This document shows, piece by piece, positions 49,611-57,030 of a stretch of 64,000 nucleotides of DNA. The DNA lies in the NCBI RefSeq assembly GCF_000024345.1, contig NC_013729.1:248001-312000 (forward strand). The letters run 5' to 3'. The stretch's first letter is position 1. Each line of letters starts with the position of its first letter. This DNA comes from Kribbella flavida DSM 17836 (GTDB taxonomy: Bacteria > Actinomycetota > Actinomycetes > Propionibacteriales > Kribbellaceae). The translations under genes and the position numbers were made by a program. The notes below the pieces were generated by a model. It had not been told where the DNA came from, made no database searches, and saw only the letters and a program-made list of their open reading frames with translations.

Positions 49611-50192
49611 ATGACGTTCGAGGTGGTCCGTGCCGACGACCCGCGCTGCGCCGTACTGGAGGCGGCCGGGTACACCGTCGTCGGCGAGTCCTGGGCCGCC
49701 CGGCTGCGCGACCCCGCTCCCGCCCTGCTGGACCACGCCGTACGCCGTGCTGTCGCGGCCGGGGTGATCGTGCGGGAGCTCGGACCGGAGTACGCGGTCG
49801 CGCTGCACGAGCTGGAGACGGCGAACGAGCGGGACTACCCCTACACCCCGGCGACGCATCGAGTGGTCGGTACGGTCGAGGTTGTCCGCGGGCTGTGGTC
49901 CGCAGGGCGGGTGTTCGGCGCGCTCGACAGCGACCGGCTGGTCGGGGCGACGCACATCCGGCCGGACGGGGAGACCGGGTTCACGTCGGTCCTGGACGGG
50001 TATCGCGGGCGCGGGATCGGGCAGGCGGTCAAGGCGGCGTCGATCCTGGCGCTGCTCGCCGACGGGGTGCGGGTCTTCGGTACCGGTGGCGCGGCGCTCA
50101 ACGGCGCCAGCTTGGGTGCGAACCTGGCGCTCGGATACGTGGTCGAGGAACGGTGGCGCAGCTACGCGCCGCCGGTCGCGTCGACCGGGTAG
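49611..50192 (+). CDS. GNAT-family acetyltransferase
   Basis: 193 residues with the GNAT fold. The acetyl-CoA-binding loop is GYRGRGIGQAVKAASILAL (about 125-143), followed by FGTGGAALNGASLGANLALG, in which Asn and the LGANLALGY stretch are typical of motif B. N-terminal half: VRELGPEYAVALHELETANE and YPYTPATHRVV, as in a group of actinobacterial mycothiol-synthase-like GNATs. Substrate unknown. Convergent with the membrane-protein gene at 50203. Confidence 0.85.
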   Translation: MTFEVVRADDPRCAVLEAAGYTVVGESWAARLRDPAPALLDHAVRRAVAAGVIVRELGPEYAVALHELETANERDYPYTPATHRVVGTVEVVRGLWSAGRVFGALDSDRLVGATHIRPDGETGFTSVLDGYRGRGIGQAVKAASILALLADGVRVFGTGGAALNGASLGANLALGYVVEERWRSYAPPVASTG

Positions 50193-50202
50193 CGCCCGGG
50201 GA

Positions 50203-50577
50203 TCAGGTCGGGATCCACTCCGGCCACCACGGTGGCACGTTCGCGGGGCAGAGGGCGGCGGGCAGGGTGGCCGGGGTACCGGCCCAGGAGAACAGGGCCA
50301 GGTCGGCGATGGTGATCGCGATCAGCGCGCCCAGCAGCGGCATCAGGAACTTCCCGCCGCCGCCCTTCTTCATCACCCGCCACACCACGCTGAACAGCAC
50401 GATGTTCACCACCAGCGCGACCGGCAGGCCCACGAACAGCAGCGTCGGGCCGTTGCCGACGCCGTTGACCTCGACCCGGCAGGTGTCCCAGGCGCGCCGG
50501 GTCAGCCAGAGCAGCCCGAAGCCGGCCGCACCGCCGATCACGAGCGAGAAGAACGACAACCGGTTGCCTTTGGCCAT
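50203..50577 (-). CDS. Three-helix membrane protein of unknown function
   Basis: 124 residues with about three membrane helices (LSFFSLVIGGAAGFGLLWLT; LLFVGLPVALVVNIVLFSVV; FLMPLLGALIAITIADLALF) and a Cys/Pro/Trp-rich end (LCPANVPPWWPEW), probably outside. ATG 50577. Upstream of it and reading the same way is the acetyltransferase gene at 50647. No family recognised. Confidence 0.7.
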   Translation of the reverse strand: MAKGNRLSFFSLVIGGAAGFGLLWLTRRAWDTCRVEVNGVGNGPTLLFVGLPVALVVNIVLFSVVWRVMKKGGGGKFLMPLLGALIAITIADLALFSWAGTPATLPAALCPANVPPWWPEWIPT

Positions 50578-50646
50578 GGGTCAACCGTAGGGCTTGCCGC
50601 GCTCGGTCGCCTGCCCGCAACGCCTGTCCCGCGCCGCCCGGGAGAC

Positions 50647-51186
50647 CTAGGTCGCGACGGTGACCGGGCGGCTCGGTGGCTCCAGGGGGTCGGAGACCAG
50701 GCGGGCGTGGCGTTCGACGTCGTACCGGGCGCCGTCGTGGGCCAGGCGCTCGCGTTCGAGCCCTTCGCGCAGGAAGCCGGCGCCGGCCGCGACGTGGCAG
50801 GAAGCCGGGTTGTCGACCCGGTGGCCGAGCTCCAGCCGGTACAGACCGGCGTCGTGGTGGGCCCAGTCGACGAGCGCGCGCAGAGCGTCCCGGGCGACGC
50901 CCTGGCCGCGGACCGCGGCGATCGTCCAGTACCACGTCCAGCCGACCTGGTGCCGGTCGATGTTGGTCACCGCGACACAGCCGACCGGGTGGTCGTCGGC
51001 GTCGGCGACGGCGTACACGTGGCCGTTGTCCAGGTCGGCCACCCGGCCGATCCAGTCGACCGCGCTCGCGGTGTCCCGGATGCCGCCCTGGCCGGCCATC
51101 GCGGGGTCCTCGTGCGCCGCGGTCAGCCGGACCGCGTCGGCCACCCGCCACCACCGCAGCTCGAGCTTCGCCAGGTCGTACCCCAT
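50647..51186 (-). CDS. RimJ/RimL-like GNAT acetyltransferase
   Basis: 179 residues: LRWWRVADAVRLTAAHEDP, HVYAVADADDHPVGCVAVTN, the acetyl-CoA site AAVRGQGVARDALRALVDWA (about 95-114), and LYRLELGHRVDNPASCHVAA with ASCHVAAGAGFLREG, the RimJ/RimL pattern in which the sugar/protein substrate's neighbour residue and the phosphopantetheine loop lie. Such proteins acetylate ribosomal N-termini, antibiotics or small amines; substrate unknown. ATG 51186 is 164 nt from the divergent SDR gene. Confidence 0.88.
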   Translation of the reverse strand: MGYDLAKLELRWWRVADAVRLTAAHEDPAMAGQGGIRDTASAVDWIGRVADLDNGHVYAVADADDHPVGCVAVTNIDRHQVGWTWYWTIAAVRGQGVARDALRALVDWAHHDAGLYRLELGHRVDNPASCHVAAGAGFLREGLERERLAHDGARYDVERHARLVSDPLEPPSRPVTVAT

Positions 51187-51350
51187 TCGTCGAGGCTACC
51201 TCCGGCGGCCCGGCCGCAAACCCCTTCACCAGCGCCGTACCACCACCACTCACCAACCCGCCCGCGAGCGGCTCACCCGGCCACCGCGCCGCGGGCCGTC
51301 TCCCGCCGCAGTCAGCTTGGTGAGTGGTGCAGGTCCGGCAGGATGGGGGT

Positions 51351-52118
51351 ATGCGATTTCTCGACTTCTCCGACCAGGTCGTGCTCGTCACCGGTGCCAG
51401 CAGCGGGATCGGGGCGGCCGCGGCGGTGGGGTTCGCGCAGACCGGCGCGACCGTGGCTCTGCATTACCACCACAACGAGTCCGGCGCCGGGCACACGCTG
51501 AGCGCGGTGAACACCGCCGGCGGCAGCGGTTCGGTGCACCAGGCCGATCTCGCCGACCCGGCCGCGGCCGACGCGCTGGTCGGCGCCGTGATCGCCCGGC
51601 ACGGCCGGATCGACGTCCTGGTGAACAACGCCGGCGACCTGGTCAAGCGGACTCCGGTGACCGAGATCGCGGACGAGGAGTGGCACCGGATCCTGGACGT
51701 GAACCTGACCTCGGTGTTCGCGATGAGCCGGCGGATCGTGCCGGTACTGCGCGCCCAGGGCGGCGGCGCGATCGTCAACGTCACCTCGATCGCCGGCCGC
51801 AACGGCGGCGGAGGCGGCTCGGTGGCCTACGCCACCAGCAAGGGGGCCGTCAGCACCTTCACCCGCGGTCTGGCCAAGGAGCTGGCCGCCGACGGGATCC
51901 GGGTCAACGCGATCGCGCCCGGCATCATCAGTACGCCGTTCCACGACCGCCACACCGGCGCGGAGCAGATGCGGGCCCTGCTCGGCACCGTGCCGATGGG
52001 CCGCGCCGGAACGCCGCACGAGTGCGTCGGCACGATCCTGTTCCTCGCCTCCGACGCGATGAGCTCCTACGTCACCGGTCAGGTCATCGAAGTGAATGGC
52101 GGCCAGTTGATGCCTTGA
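51351..52118 (+). CDS. SDR-family oxidoreductase
   Basis: 255 residues, a classical short-chain dehydrogenase: VLVTGASSGIGAAAAVGFAQ (cofactor loop, about 10-29), NNAG at about 85, catalytic Ser in NVTSIAG, YATSK (catalytic Tyr/Lys, about 154-158), and PMGRAGTPHECVGTILFLAS with the C-terminal SYVTGQVIEVNGGQLMP. All catalytic residues are present, so it should be active with NAD(P). The substrate is unknown; the fold resembles 3-oxoacyl-ACP reductase-type SDRs. ATG 51351 follows GGATGGGGGT. The 3' end overlaps the convergent FkbM gene by 35 nt. Confidence 0.93.
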   Translation: MRFLDFSDQVVLVTGASSGIGAAAAVGFAQTGATVALHYHHNESGAGHTLSAVNTAGGSGSVHQADLADPAAADALVGAVIARHGRIDVLVNNAGDLVKRTPVTEIADEEWHRILDVNLTSVFAMSRRIVPVLRAQGGGAIVNVTSIAGRNGGGGGSVAYATSKGAVSTFTRGLAKELAADGIRVNAIAPGIISTPFHDRHTGAEQMRALLGTVPMGRAGTPHECVGTILFLASDAMSSYVTGQVIEVNGGQLMP

Positions 52119-53025
52119 GCGACCGGTCCCGGCGGAACAGCCGGTTGTGGTCGAGCAGGTCGCCGGTCGGCCGGTAACCGAGCTCGTCGAGCACCTCGTA
52201 CAGCCGGGACCGCTGGTCCTCCAGCTTGTCCTCGACCAGGATGGCGCGCGGCCGCAGCCGGGTCAGCGTGTGCGCGGCGCCGCGCAGTACGTCGAGCTCG
52301 GCGCCTTCGACGTCGATCTTCACCAGGTTGAGGCGGTTCAGGTCGTTGGCCCGGGCCCAGTCGTCCAGCCGGACCACGGTCACCTGCTGCACGACCTCGC
52401 CGTCCGCGGACAGGGAGCGAACGCCGGTGTCGGCGACGTCGTACCGGCTGTCGGCGTGCAGGGCGGCCTCTTGGGTGCGATCGCCGAGGGCGGCCGGGAC
52501 GGTGTCGATCAGCTCGTCGAGACCGTTGCGCTCGGCAGCTTCTTGCAACTTCGCCAGGGAGTCCTCGGCCGGCTCGAACGCGATCACCCGGCCGGAGCTC
52601 AGCTCACGCAGCCGCCGGGCCACGCCGAGCGTGTGCAGGCCGATGTTCGCGCCGATGTCGAGCATGACGTCGCCGGCGCGCAGCTCGGCGGTGAGGAAGC
52701 GGGAGGTGGTCGGCTCGTAGCGGCCGGCGTAGTACAGGACGGCCTGGAGGTTGTCGCGCAGGTCGAGCTGCAGCCGCAGACCGTGCCGGCGGACGTCGAT
52801 CGCGTCGACGGCCCAGTCCGGGGAGATCTTCACCAGCTCAGGATTTCGGTCCGCCAGCCGCGGCGAGATCCGGGTCGCCACCCGGTGCACGCCGCCTCGC
52901 CGCGCGCCTTCGAGCCGTCCCACCACCTGAGCCACCCGTCGCGCGGCCCCGGCGCCGCCGACCCGCTCGGCGACGTACGGCAACCGCCAAGCGGCCCGCC
53001 CCACCCCACCATCCCGAAGCTCCAT
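52084..53025 (-). CDS. FkbM-family methyltransferase
   Basis: 313 residues. The SAM-binding domain (about 95-300) has AGDVMLDIGANIGLHTLGVA (motif I), VIAFEPAEDSLAKLQEAAER (motif post-I, with Glu), VVRLDDWARANDLNRLNLVK followed by IDVEGAELDVLRGA, the FkbM signature. An Arg-rich N-terminal part (GARRGGVHRVATRISPRLAD) precedes it. Members O-methylate sugars or polyketides. ATG 53025 has GGGTGG upstream. It overlaps the SDR gene tail by 35 nt. Confidence 0.9.
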   Translation of the reverse strand: MELRDGGVGRAAWRLPYVAERVGGAGAARRVAQVVGRLEGARRGGVHRVATRISPRLADRNPELVKISPDWAVDAIDVRRHGLRLQLDLRDNLQAVLYYAGRYEPTTSRFLTAELRAGDVMLDIGANIGLHTLGVARRLRELSSGRVIAFEPAEDSLAKLQEAAERNGLDELIDTVPAALGDRTQEAALHADSRYDVADTGVRSLSADGEVVQQVTVVRLDDWARANDLNRLNLVKIDVEGAELDVLRGAAHTLTRLRPRAILVEDKLEDQRSRLYEVLDELGYRPTGDLLDHNRLFRRDRSLKASTGRHSLR

Positions 53026-53075
53026 CCACCCCAGATACCCGGTTTTCCGCCTGATCACTCCTCGTCCGTTGGAGA

Positions 53076-53645
53076 TCAGACCGCACCGGGAGTTGAGGGC
53101 CTTGCACAACGAGCGACGGCAACCACCGTCCACGGCACAGGGGGAAGGGCTTCACTGGCCGGGCGCGCGAGCACCCAGCGTAGGGCGCGGTCGGCGTCGC
53201 TGAGGCGATCGAGCAGCCCGTGACGGTTGAGCCGAAGGTCCAGCGCGGCGCAGGCCTCGACAGCGAAGTCGTAGCAGTGCCAGTCGTGAAAGCTGAAGTG
53301 GTCCTCGCAGCCGATGATCTCGTGGCCGAGCACTTCCGCGTCGGCGGGCAACGACCGGTTCTGGTCGAGCAAGGCGAAGGCAAGGTCCGCCTCGCCGTTG
53401 TACTGCGCGCGCAGATCGGCCGCGTGGTGAGCGGACAGGCCCACGGCGTACAGGTCGAGCGGGCCGGCCGGGTCGAGGACGCGTTCTGCCTCGGCGCGAT
53501 CCGTGAACCAGTCGATGAGCTCGGGCTGGATGCCGGCGTCCATCGAGCAGGCGCTGATCGTCAGGTAGGGATCAGGTACGGCGTGGTCGCGGTGCGGCTC
53601 ACGGCGAGTGGGTGCTGTGAGCACGTAACCGGCGAGCAGGAGCAT
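53076..53645 (-). CDS. Protein of unknown function
   Basis: 189 residues. Long helical stretches with several His and Asp (FTDRAEAERVLDPAGPLDLY, GLSAHHAADLRAQYNGEADL, HEIIGCEDHFSFHDWHCYDF, ACAALDLRLNRHGLLDRLSD) give the impression of a genuine, mostly helical protein, possibly with a metal site. The beginning (MLLLAGYVLTAPTRREPHRD) may not be the true start. No family recognised. It lies 50 nt upstream of the FkbM gene on the same strand, so may be in one operon. Confidence 0.62.
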   Translation of the reverse strand: MLLLAGYVLTAPTRREPHRDHAVPDPYLTISACSMDAGIQPELIDWFTDRAEAERVLDPAGPLDLYAVGLSAHHAADLRAQYNGEADLAFALLDQNRSLPADAEVLGHEIIGCEDHFSFHDWHCYDFAVEACAALDLRLNRHGLLDRLSDADRALRWVLARPASEALPPVPWTVVAVARCARPSTPGAV

Positions 53646-53688
53646 GGGGCCGAGTATGAGCCGGGCGGGCGGCCCGGCACACCTGGTC

Positions 53689-54306
53689 TCAGCCCTTGAG
53701 GAGGTCTTCGAACGGGGTGGGGTTGGCGAACGGGTCGATCGGGGGCTTGGTGGGCTCGTGGGAGATGAGGTCGACGAGTTCGGTGGCGGCGCGTTCGACG
53801 CGGGCGCGGAGGGCGGTGGCGTGCGGGCCCCAGTCCGACGACGCGGCGTACACGGCGGTGGGTACGACGACCGCCTGCAGGTAGGCGAAGAGCGGGCGCA
53901 GCGCGTACTCCAGCACCAGCGAGTGCCGTTCGGTGCCGCCGGTCGCGCCGAGCAGCACCGGCTTGCCGACCAGCGCCTTGTCGTCCAGCACGTCGAAGAA
54001 CATCTTGAACAGCCCGTTGTACGACGCGCTGAAGGTCGGCGTCACTGCGATCAGCGCGTCGGCCTTCACCACCGTCTCCAGCACCTCGCGCAGGCTCTCC
54101 GACGGGAAGCCCGTGAGGAGGTTGTTGGTCAGGTCGTGCGCCACGTCGCGCAGCTCGATCGTCACCACCCGGCGCGGGATGCCCCGGCCGTCGAGGGTGT
54201 CCCGGACGGCCGCGGCGAGCTGGTCGGCGAGCAGCCGGGTTGACGACGGAGTGGTCAGTCCGGCGGTCACCACGGCGATCGTGCGCTCCCCACCCGGCGC
54301 GGTCAT
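53689..54306 (-). CDS. FMN reductase, CE1759-type
   Basis: 205 residues, flavodoxin-like NAD(P)H:FMN reductase: TIAVVTAGLTTPSSTRLLAD, ADALIAVTPTFSASYNGLFK (FMN-binding loop with the YNGLFK pattern), FFDVLDDKALVGKPVLLGAT. It is the partner of the monooxygenase upstream; the pair matches the two-gene LLM-duo family named after CE1758/CE1759 of Corynebacterium. It would supply reduced FMN. ATG 54306 overlaps the stop of the monooxygenase (ATGA), so translation is coupled. No signal or membrane segment. Confidence 0.9.
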   Translation of the reverse strand: MTAPGGERTIAVVTAGLTTPSSTRLLADQLAAAVRDTLDGRGIPRRVVTIELRDVAHDLTNNLLTGFPSESLREVLETVVKADALIAVTPTFSASYNGLFKMFFDVLDDKALVGKPVLLGATGGTERHSLVLEYALRPLFAYLQAVVVPTAVYAASSDWGPHATALRARVERAATELVDLISHEPTKPPIDPFANPTPFEDLLKG

Positions 54307-55442
54307 CGCTCGGCCCCCTCGCCCGTCGCGACCGGCTCCGGCGCGGACAGCGACTCCAGCGCGTGCGCCCGCTCGGCGGCGACCTTCAGCGACGCGTGCG
54401 TCGGCGCGTCCGGCACGTGCGCCGGCTTCAGCGTCGCGAACTCCTTGCGCAGCACCGGAACGACCTCCTCGCCGAGCAGGTCCAGCTGCTCGAGCACCGT
54501 CTTCAGCGGCAGACCAGCGTGGTCCATCAGGAACAGCTGCCGCTGGTAGTCACCGAACTTCTCCCGGAACGTCAGCGTCCGCTCGATCACTTCCTGAGGG
54601 CTGCCCACGGTCAGCGGCGTCTCCCTGGTGAAGTCCTCCAGCGACGGCCCGTGCCCGTAGACCGGGGCGTTGTCGAAGTACGGCCGGAACTCGCGCACCG
54701 CGTCCTGCGAGTTCTTCCGCATGAACACCTGTCCGCCCAGCCCGACGATCGCCTGGTCCGCGGCGCCGTGCCCGTAGTGCTCGAACCGCCGCCGGTACAG
54801 GTCGATCATCTGCTGGGTGTGCGACGCCGGCCAGAAGATGTTGTTGTGGAAGAACCCGTCACCGTAGTACGCCGCCTGCTCGGCGATCTCCGGGCTGCGG
54901 ATCGAGCCGTGCCAGACGAACGGCGGTACGCCGTCCAGCGGCCGCGGCGTCGAGGTGAAGCCCTGCAGCGGGGTCCGGAAGTTGCCTTCCCAGTCGACCA
55001 CGTCCTCGCGCCAGAGCCGGCGCAGCAGCGCGTAGTTCTCGACCGCGAGCTGGATGCCGTTGCGGATGTCCTGCCCGAACCACGGGTAGACCGGCCCGGT
55101 GTTGCCGCGACCCATCATCAGGTCCACCCGGCCGTCGGCCAGGTGCTGCAGCATCGCGTAGTCCTCGGCGATCTTCACCGGGTCGTTGGTGGTGATCAGC
55201 GTCGTCGAGGTGGACAGGATCAGCTTCGACGTGCGCGCCGCGATGTAGCCGAGCATCGTGGTCGGCGACGACGGCACGAACGGCGGGTTGTGGTGCTCGC
55301 CGGTGGCGAACACGTCCAGCCCGACCTCCTCGGCCTTCAGCGCGATCGTCACCATCGCCTTGATCCGCTCGGCCTCGCTGACCGTGGTCCCGGTGGTGGG
55401 GTCCTCGGTGACGTCGCCGACGGTGAACACACCGAACTGCAT
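54303..55442 (-). CDS. FMN-dependent luciferase-like monooxygenase, CE1758-type
   Basis: 379 residues, bacterial-luciferase-like TIM barrel: MQFGVFTVGDVTEDPTTGTT, ALKAEEVGLDVFATGEHHNP, RTSKLILSTSTTLITTNDPV, LMMGRGNTGPVYPWFGQDI, FVWHGSIRSPEIAEQAAYYG. It uses FMNH2 from the reductase encoded next to oxidise an unknown substrate with O2. The insertion VDWEGNFRTPLQGFTSTPRP is a feature of this subgroup. ATG 55442 has GAGGAGGGCAG upstream. Its promoter region carries the palindrome at 55459-55480. Confidence 0.92.
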   Translation of the reverse strand: MQFGVFTVGDVTEDPTTGTTVSEAERIKAMVTIALKAEEVGLDVFATGEHHNPPFVPSSPTTMLGYIAARTSKLILSTSTTLITTNDPVKIAEDYAMLQHLADGRVDLMMGRGNTGPVYPWFGQDIRNGIQLAVENYALLRRLWREDVVDWEGNFRTPLQGFTSTPRPLDGVPPFVWHGSIRSPEIAEQAAYYGDGFFHNNIFWPASHTQQMIDLYRRRFEHYGHGAADQAIVGLGGQVFMRKNSQDAVREFRPYFDNAPVYGHGPSLEDFTRETPLTVGSPQEVIERTLTFREKFGDYQRQLFLMDHAGLPLKTVLEQLDLLGEEVVPVLRKEFATLKPAHVPDAPTHASLKVAAERAHALESLSAPEPVATGEGAER

Positions 55443-55458
55443 CTGCCCTCCTCGGGTA

Positions 55459-55480
55459 GGTAGTTCACTATTAAACTACC
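55459..55480. promoter_or_regulatory. Perfect palindrome upstream of the LLM pair
   Basis: GGTAGTT (55459-55465), CACTATTA, AACTACC (55474-55480): 7-bp arms, 8-nt AT-rich centre. It lies about 17-38 nt before the start codon, over the expected promoter. The form suits a MarR- or TetR-type repressor, but none is encoded nearby. Confidence 0.6.
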
Positions 55481-55635
55481 GATGCATCCATAACGCTACT
55501 CGGGCAGGCACCATTCCGTGGGTGGGGGCTGAGGAGCGTGGTGTTGGTAACACGTGCTGTGCTGGTCGGCTCGGGGCTGCAGGGGACTTGCTGGGAGCGG
55601 AGGAACCCGCGTGGGGGCTCCTCCGCCCAACACCA

Positions 55636-55980
55636 CTACACCCGATGCGGCTGCAGCAGCTCGTCGTTGCCCGTCAGAGCAGCGGCGATGCGCCGGTGCT
55701 TGACGGCTTCGTCGTGCCTGGACTGACGCTCCAGCGTCCGCGCCATCATCAGATGCGCGTAGTACTCCGTGGGCTCGCGCGTCAGCACCTCGTGCAGGTG
55801 CTCCTCGGCCGGCTTGAGCAGCGCGGAGTGGTAGTAGGCCCGGGCGAGCAGCAGCCGGGTGCCGACGTCGTCCGGCGTCTCCTCGACGACCGGCCGCAGG
55901 GCCCGGATCGCGCCGCGGTAGTCCTTCTCCTCGAAGTACTGCCGGCCCAGGCCGTAGCTCAGTGCACGCATGTCTTCCAT
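55636..55980 (-). CDS. Small TPR-repeat protein
   Basis: 114 residues with about two and a half tetratricopeptide units: YGLGRQYFEEKDYRGAIRAL, RLLLARAYYHSALLKPAEEH, AHLMMARTLERQSRHDEAVK. Such small TPR proteins act as adaptors between proteins. No signal peptide. ATG 55980 follows GGTCCCCC-type sequence; ATG 55971 is an alternative. It lies between the LLM pair and the aldo/keto reductase, all on the minus strand, but gaps of 76 nt and 193 nt suggest separate transcripts. Confidence 0.82.
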   Translation of the reverse strand: MEDMRALSYGLGRQYFEEKDYRGAIRALRPVVEETPDDVGTRLLLARAYYHSALLKPAEEHLHEVLTREPTEYYAHLMMARTLERQSRHDEAVKHRRIAAALTGNDELLQPHRV

Positions 55981-56056
55981 GGGGGACCTCCCGTCGCGGC
56001 TGACGCCTCTTCGAACGTCAGCCGCAACGACGGCCGGTACGCCGGTATTCCGCGGC

Positions 56057-56926
56057 TCAGGCGGCGTCGAGCGCGGCCACCTGCTCCGGGGTCAGCTCCA
56101 GCTCGACCGCGGCGTAGGAGTCGCGGATCGTCTCCGGCCGGCTCGACCCCGGGATCGGGATGACCTGCTCGGACTTCGCCAGCATCCAGGCCAGCGTGAG
56201 CTGCTGCGGGCTGACGCCGAGCTCGGAGGCGATCTGGTGGAAGGCCGGGTGCTTCTCGCCGAGTTCGGACGCGCTGGAGATGCCGCCGAGCGGCGACCAG
56301 GGCAGGAACGCGATGCCGAGCTCGTCGCACAGCTCGAGCTCCGGCTCGCTGGACCGGAAGGCCGGGGAGAACTGGTTCTGCACCGATACGAGGCGGCCGC
56401 CGAGGATGTCACTGGCCTGCTTGATCTGCTCCGGGTTCGCGTTCGAGATGCCGGCCAGCCGGATCTTGCCCGCGTCGAGCAGGTCCCGGATCGCGCCGAC
56501 CGACTCGGCGTACGGCGTGTTCGGGTCCGGCCGGTGGAACTGGTACAGGCCGATCGCGTCCACGCCGAGCCGCTTGAGCGACGCGTCGGCGGCCTGCTTC
56601 AGGTACTCGGGTGAGCCGTTCAGCGTCCAGGAGCCGTCGCCCGGGCGGAGGTGGCCGCCCTTGGTGGCGACCAGCACGTTCGACGTGTCCCCGCCGTACG
56701 AGGCGAGCGCCTGCGCGATCAGGGACTCGTTGTGCCCGACGTCGGTCGCGGTCAGGTGGTAGGCGTCGGCGGTGTCGATCAGCGTGATACCGGCCTCGAG
56801 GGCGGCGTGGATGGTCGCGATCGAGCGGTCCTCGTCGGGCCGGCCCTCGATCGACATCGGCATCGCGCCGAGCCCGATCGCACTGACCTCGACGTCGCCG
56901 ATCCGGCGGATCTTGTGGGTAACCAT
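56057..56926 (-). CDS. Aldo/keto reductase
   Basis: 289 residues: VEVSAIGLGAMPMSIEGRPD, LIDTADAYHLTATDVGHNES (catalytic Asp/Tyr), VLVATKGGHLRPGDGSW (Lys), IGLYQFHRPDPNTPYAESVG (His), GISNANPEQIKQASDILGG and the cofactor loop VIPIPGSSRPETIRDSYAAV. This is a complete aldo/keto reductase. The start ATG 56926 is well supported (GGAGGG upstream). Substrate unknown; a relative is at 6657. Confidence 0.92.
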   Translation of the reverse strand: MVTHKIRRIGDVEVSAIGLGAMPMSIEGRPDEDRSIATIHAALEAGITLIDTADAYHLTATDVGHNESLIAQALASYGGDTSNVLVATKGGHLRPGDGSWTLNGSPEYLKQAADASLKRLGVDAIGLYQFHRPDPNTPYAESVGAIRDLLDAGKIRLAGISNANPEQIKQASDILGGRLVSVQNQFSPAFRSSEPELELCDELGIAFLPWSPLGGISSASELGEKHPAFHQIASELGVSPQQLTLAWMLAKSEQVIPIPGSSRPETIRDSYAAVELELTPEQVAALDAA

Positions 56927-57030
56927 GCCCTCCAAGTTCCCCCACCGGCCGGACGAAATCCAACAGCAAGATGCGTTCAGAGTAAGCACTGCGGCTGCTG
57001 AATCCCGTCCGGTCCGGAGGGAGGCCAAGG

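Noticed and set aside
54240-55463. 407-codon open frame on the plus strand
   Set aside because: Antisense to the CE1758-type monooxygenase.
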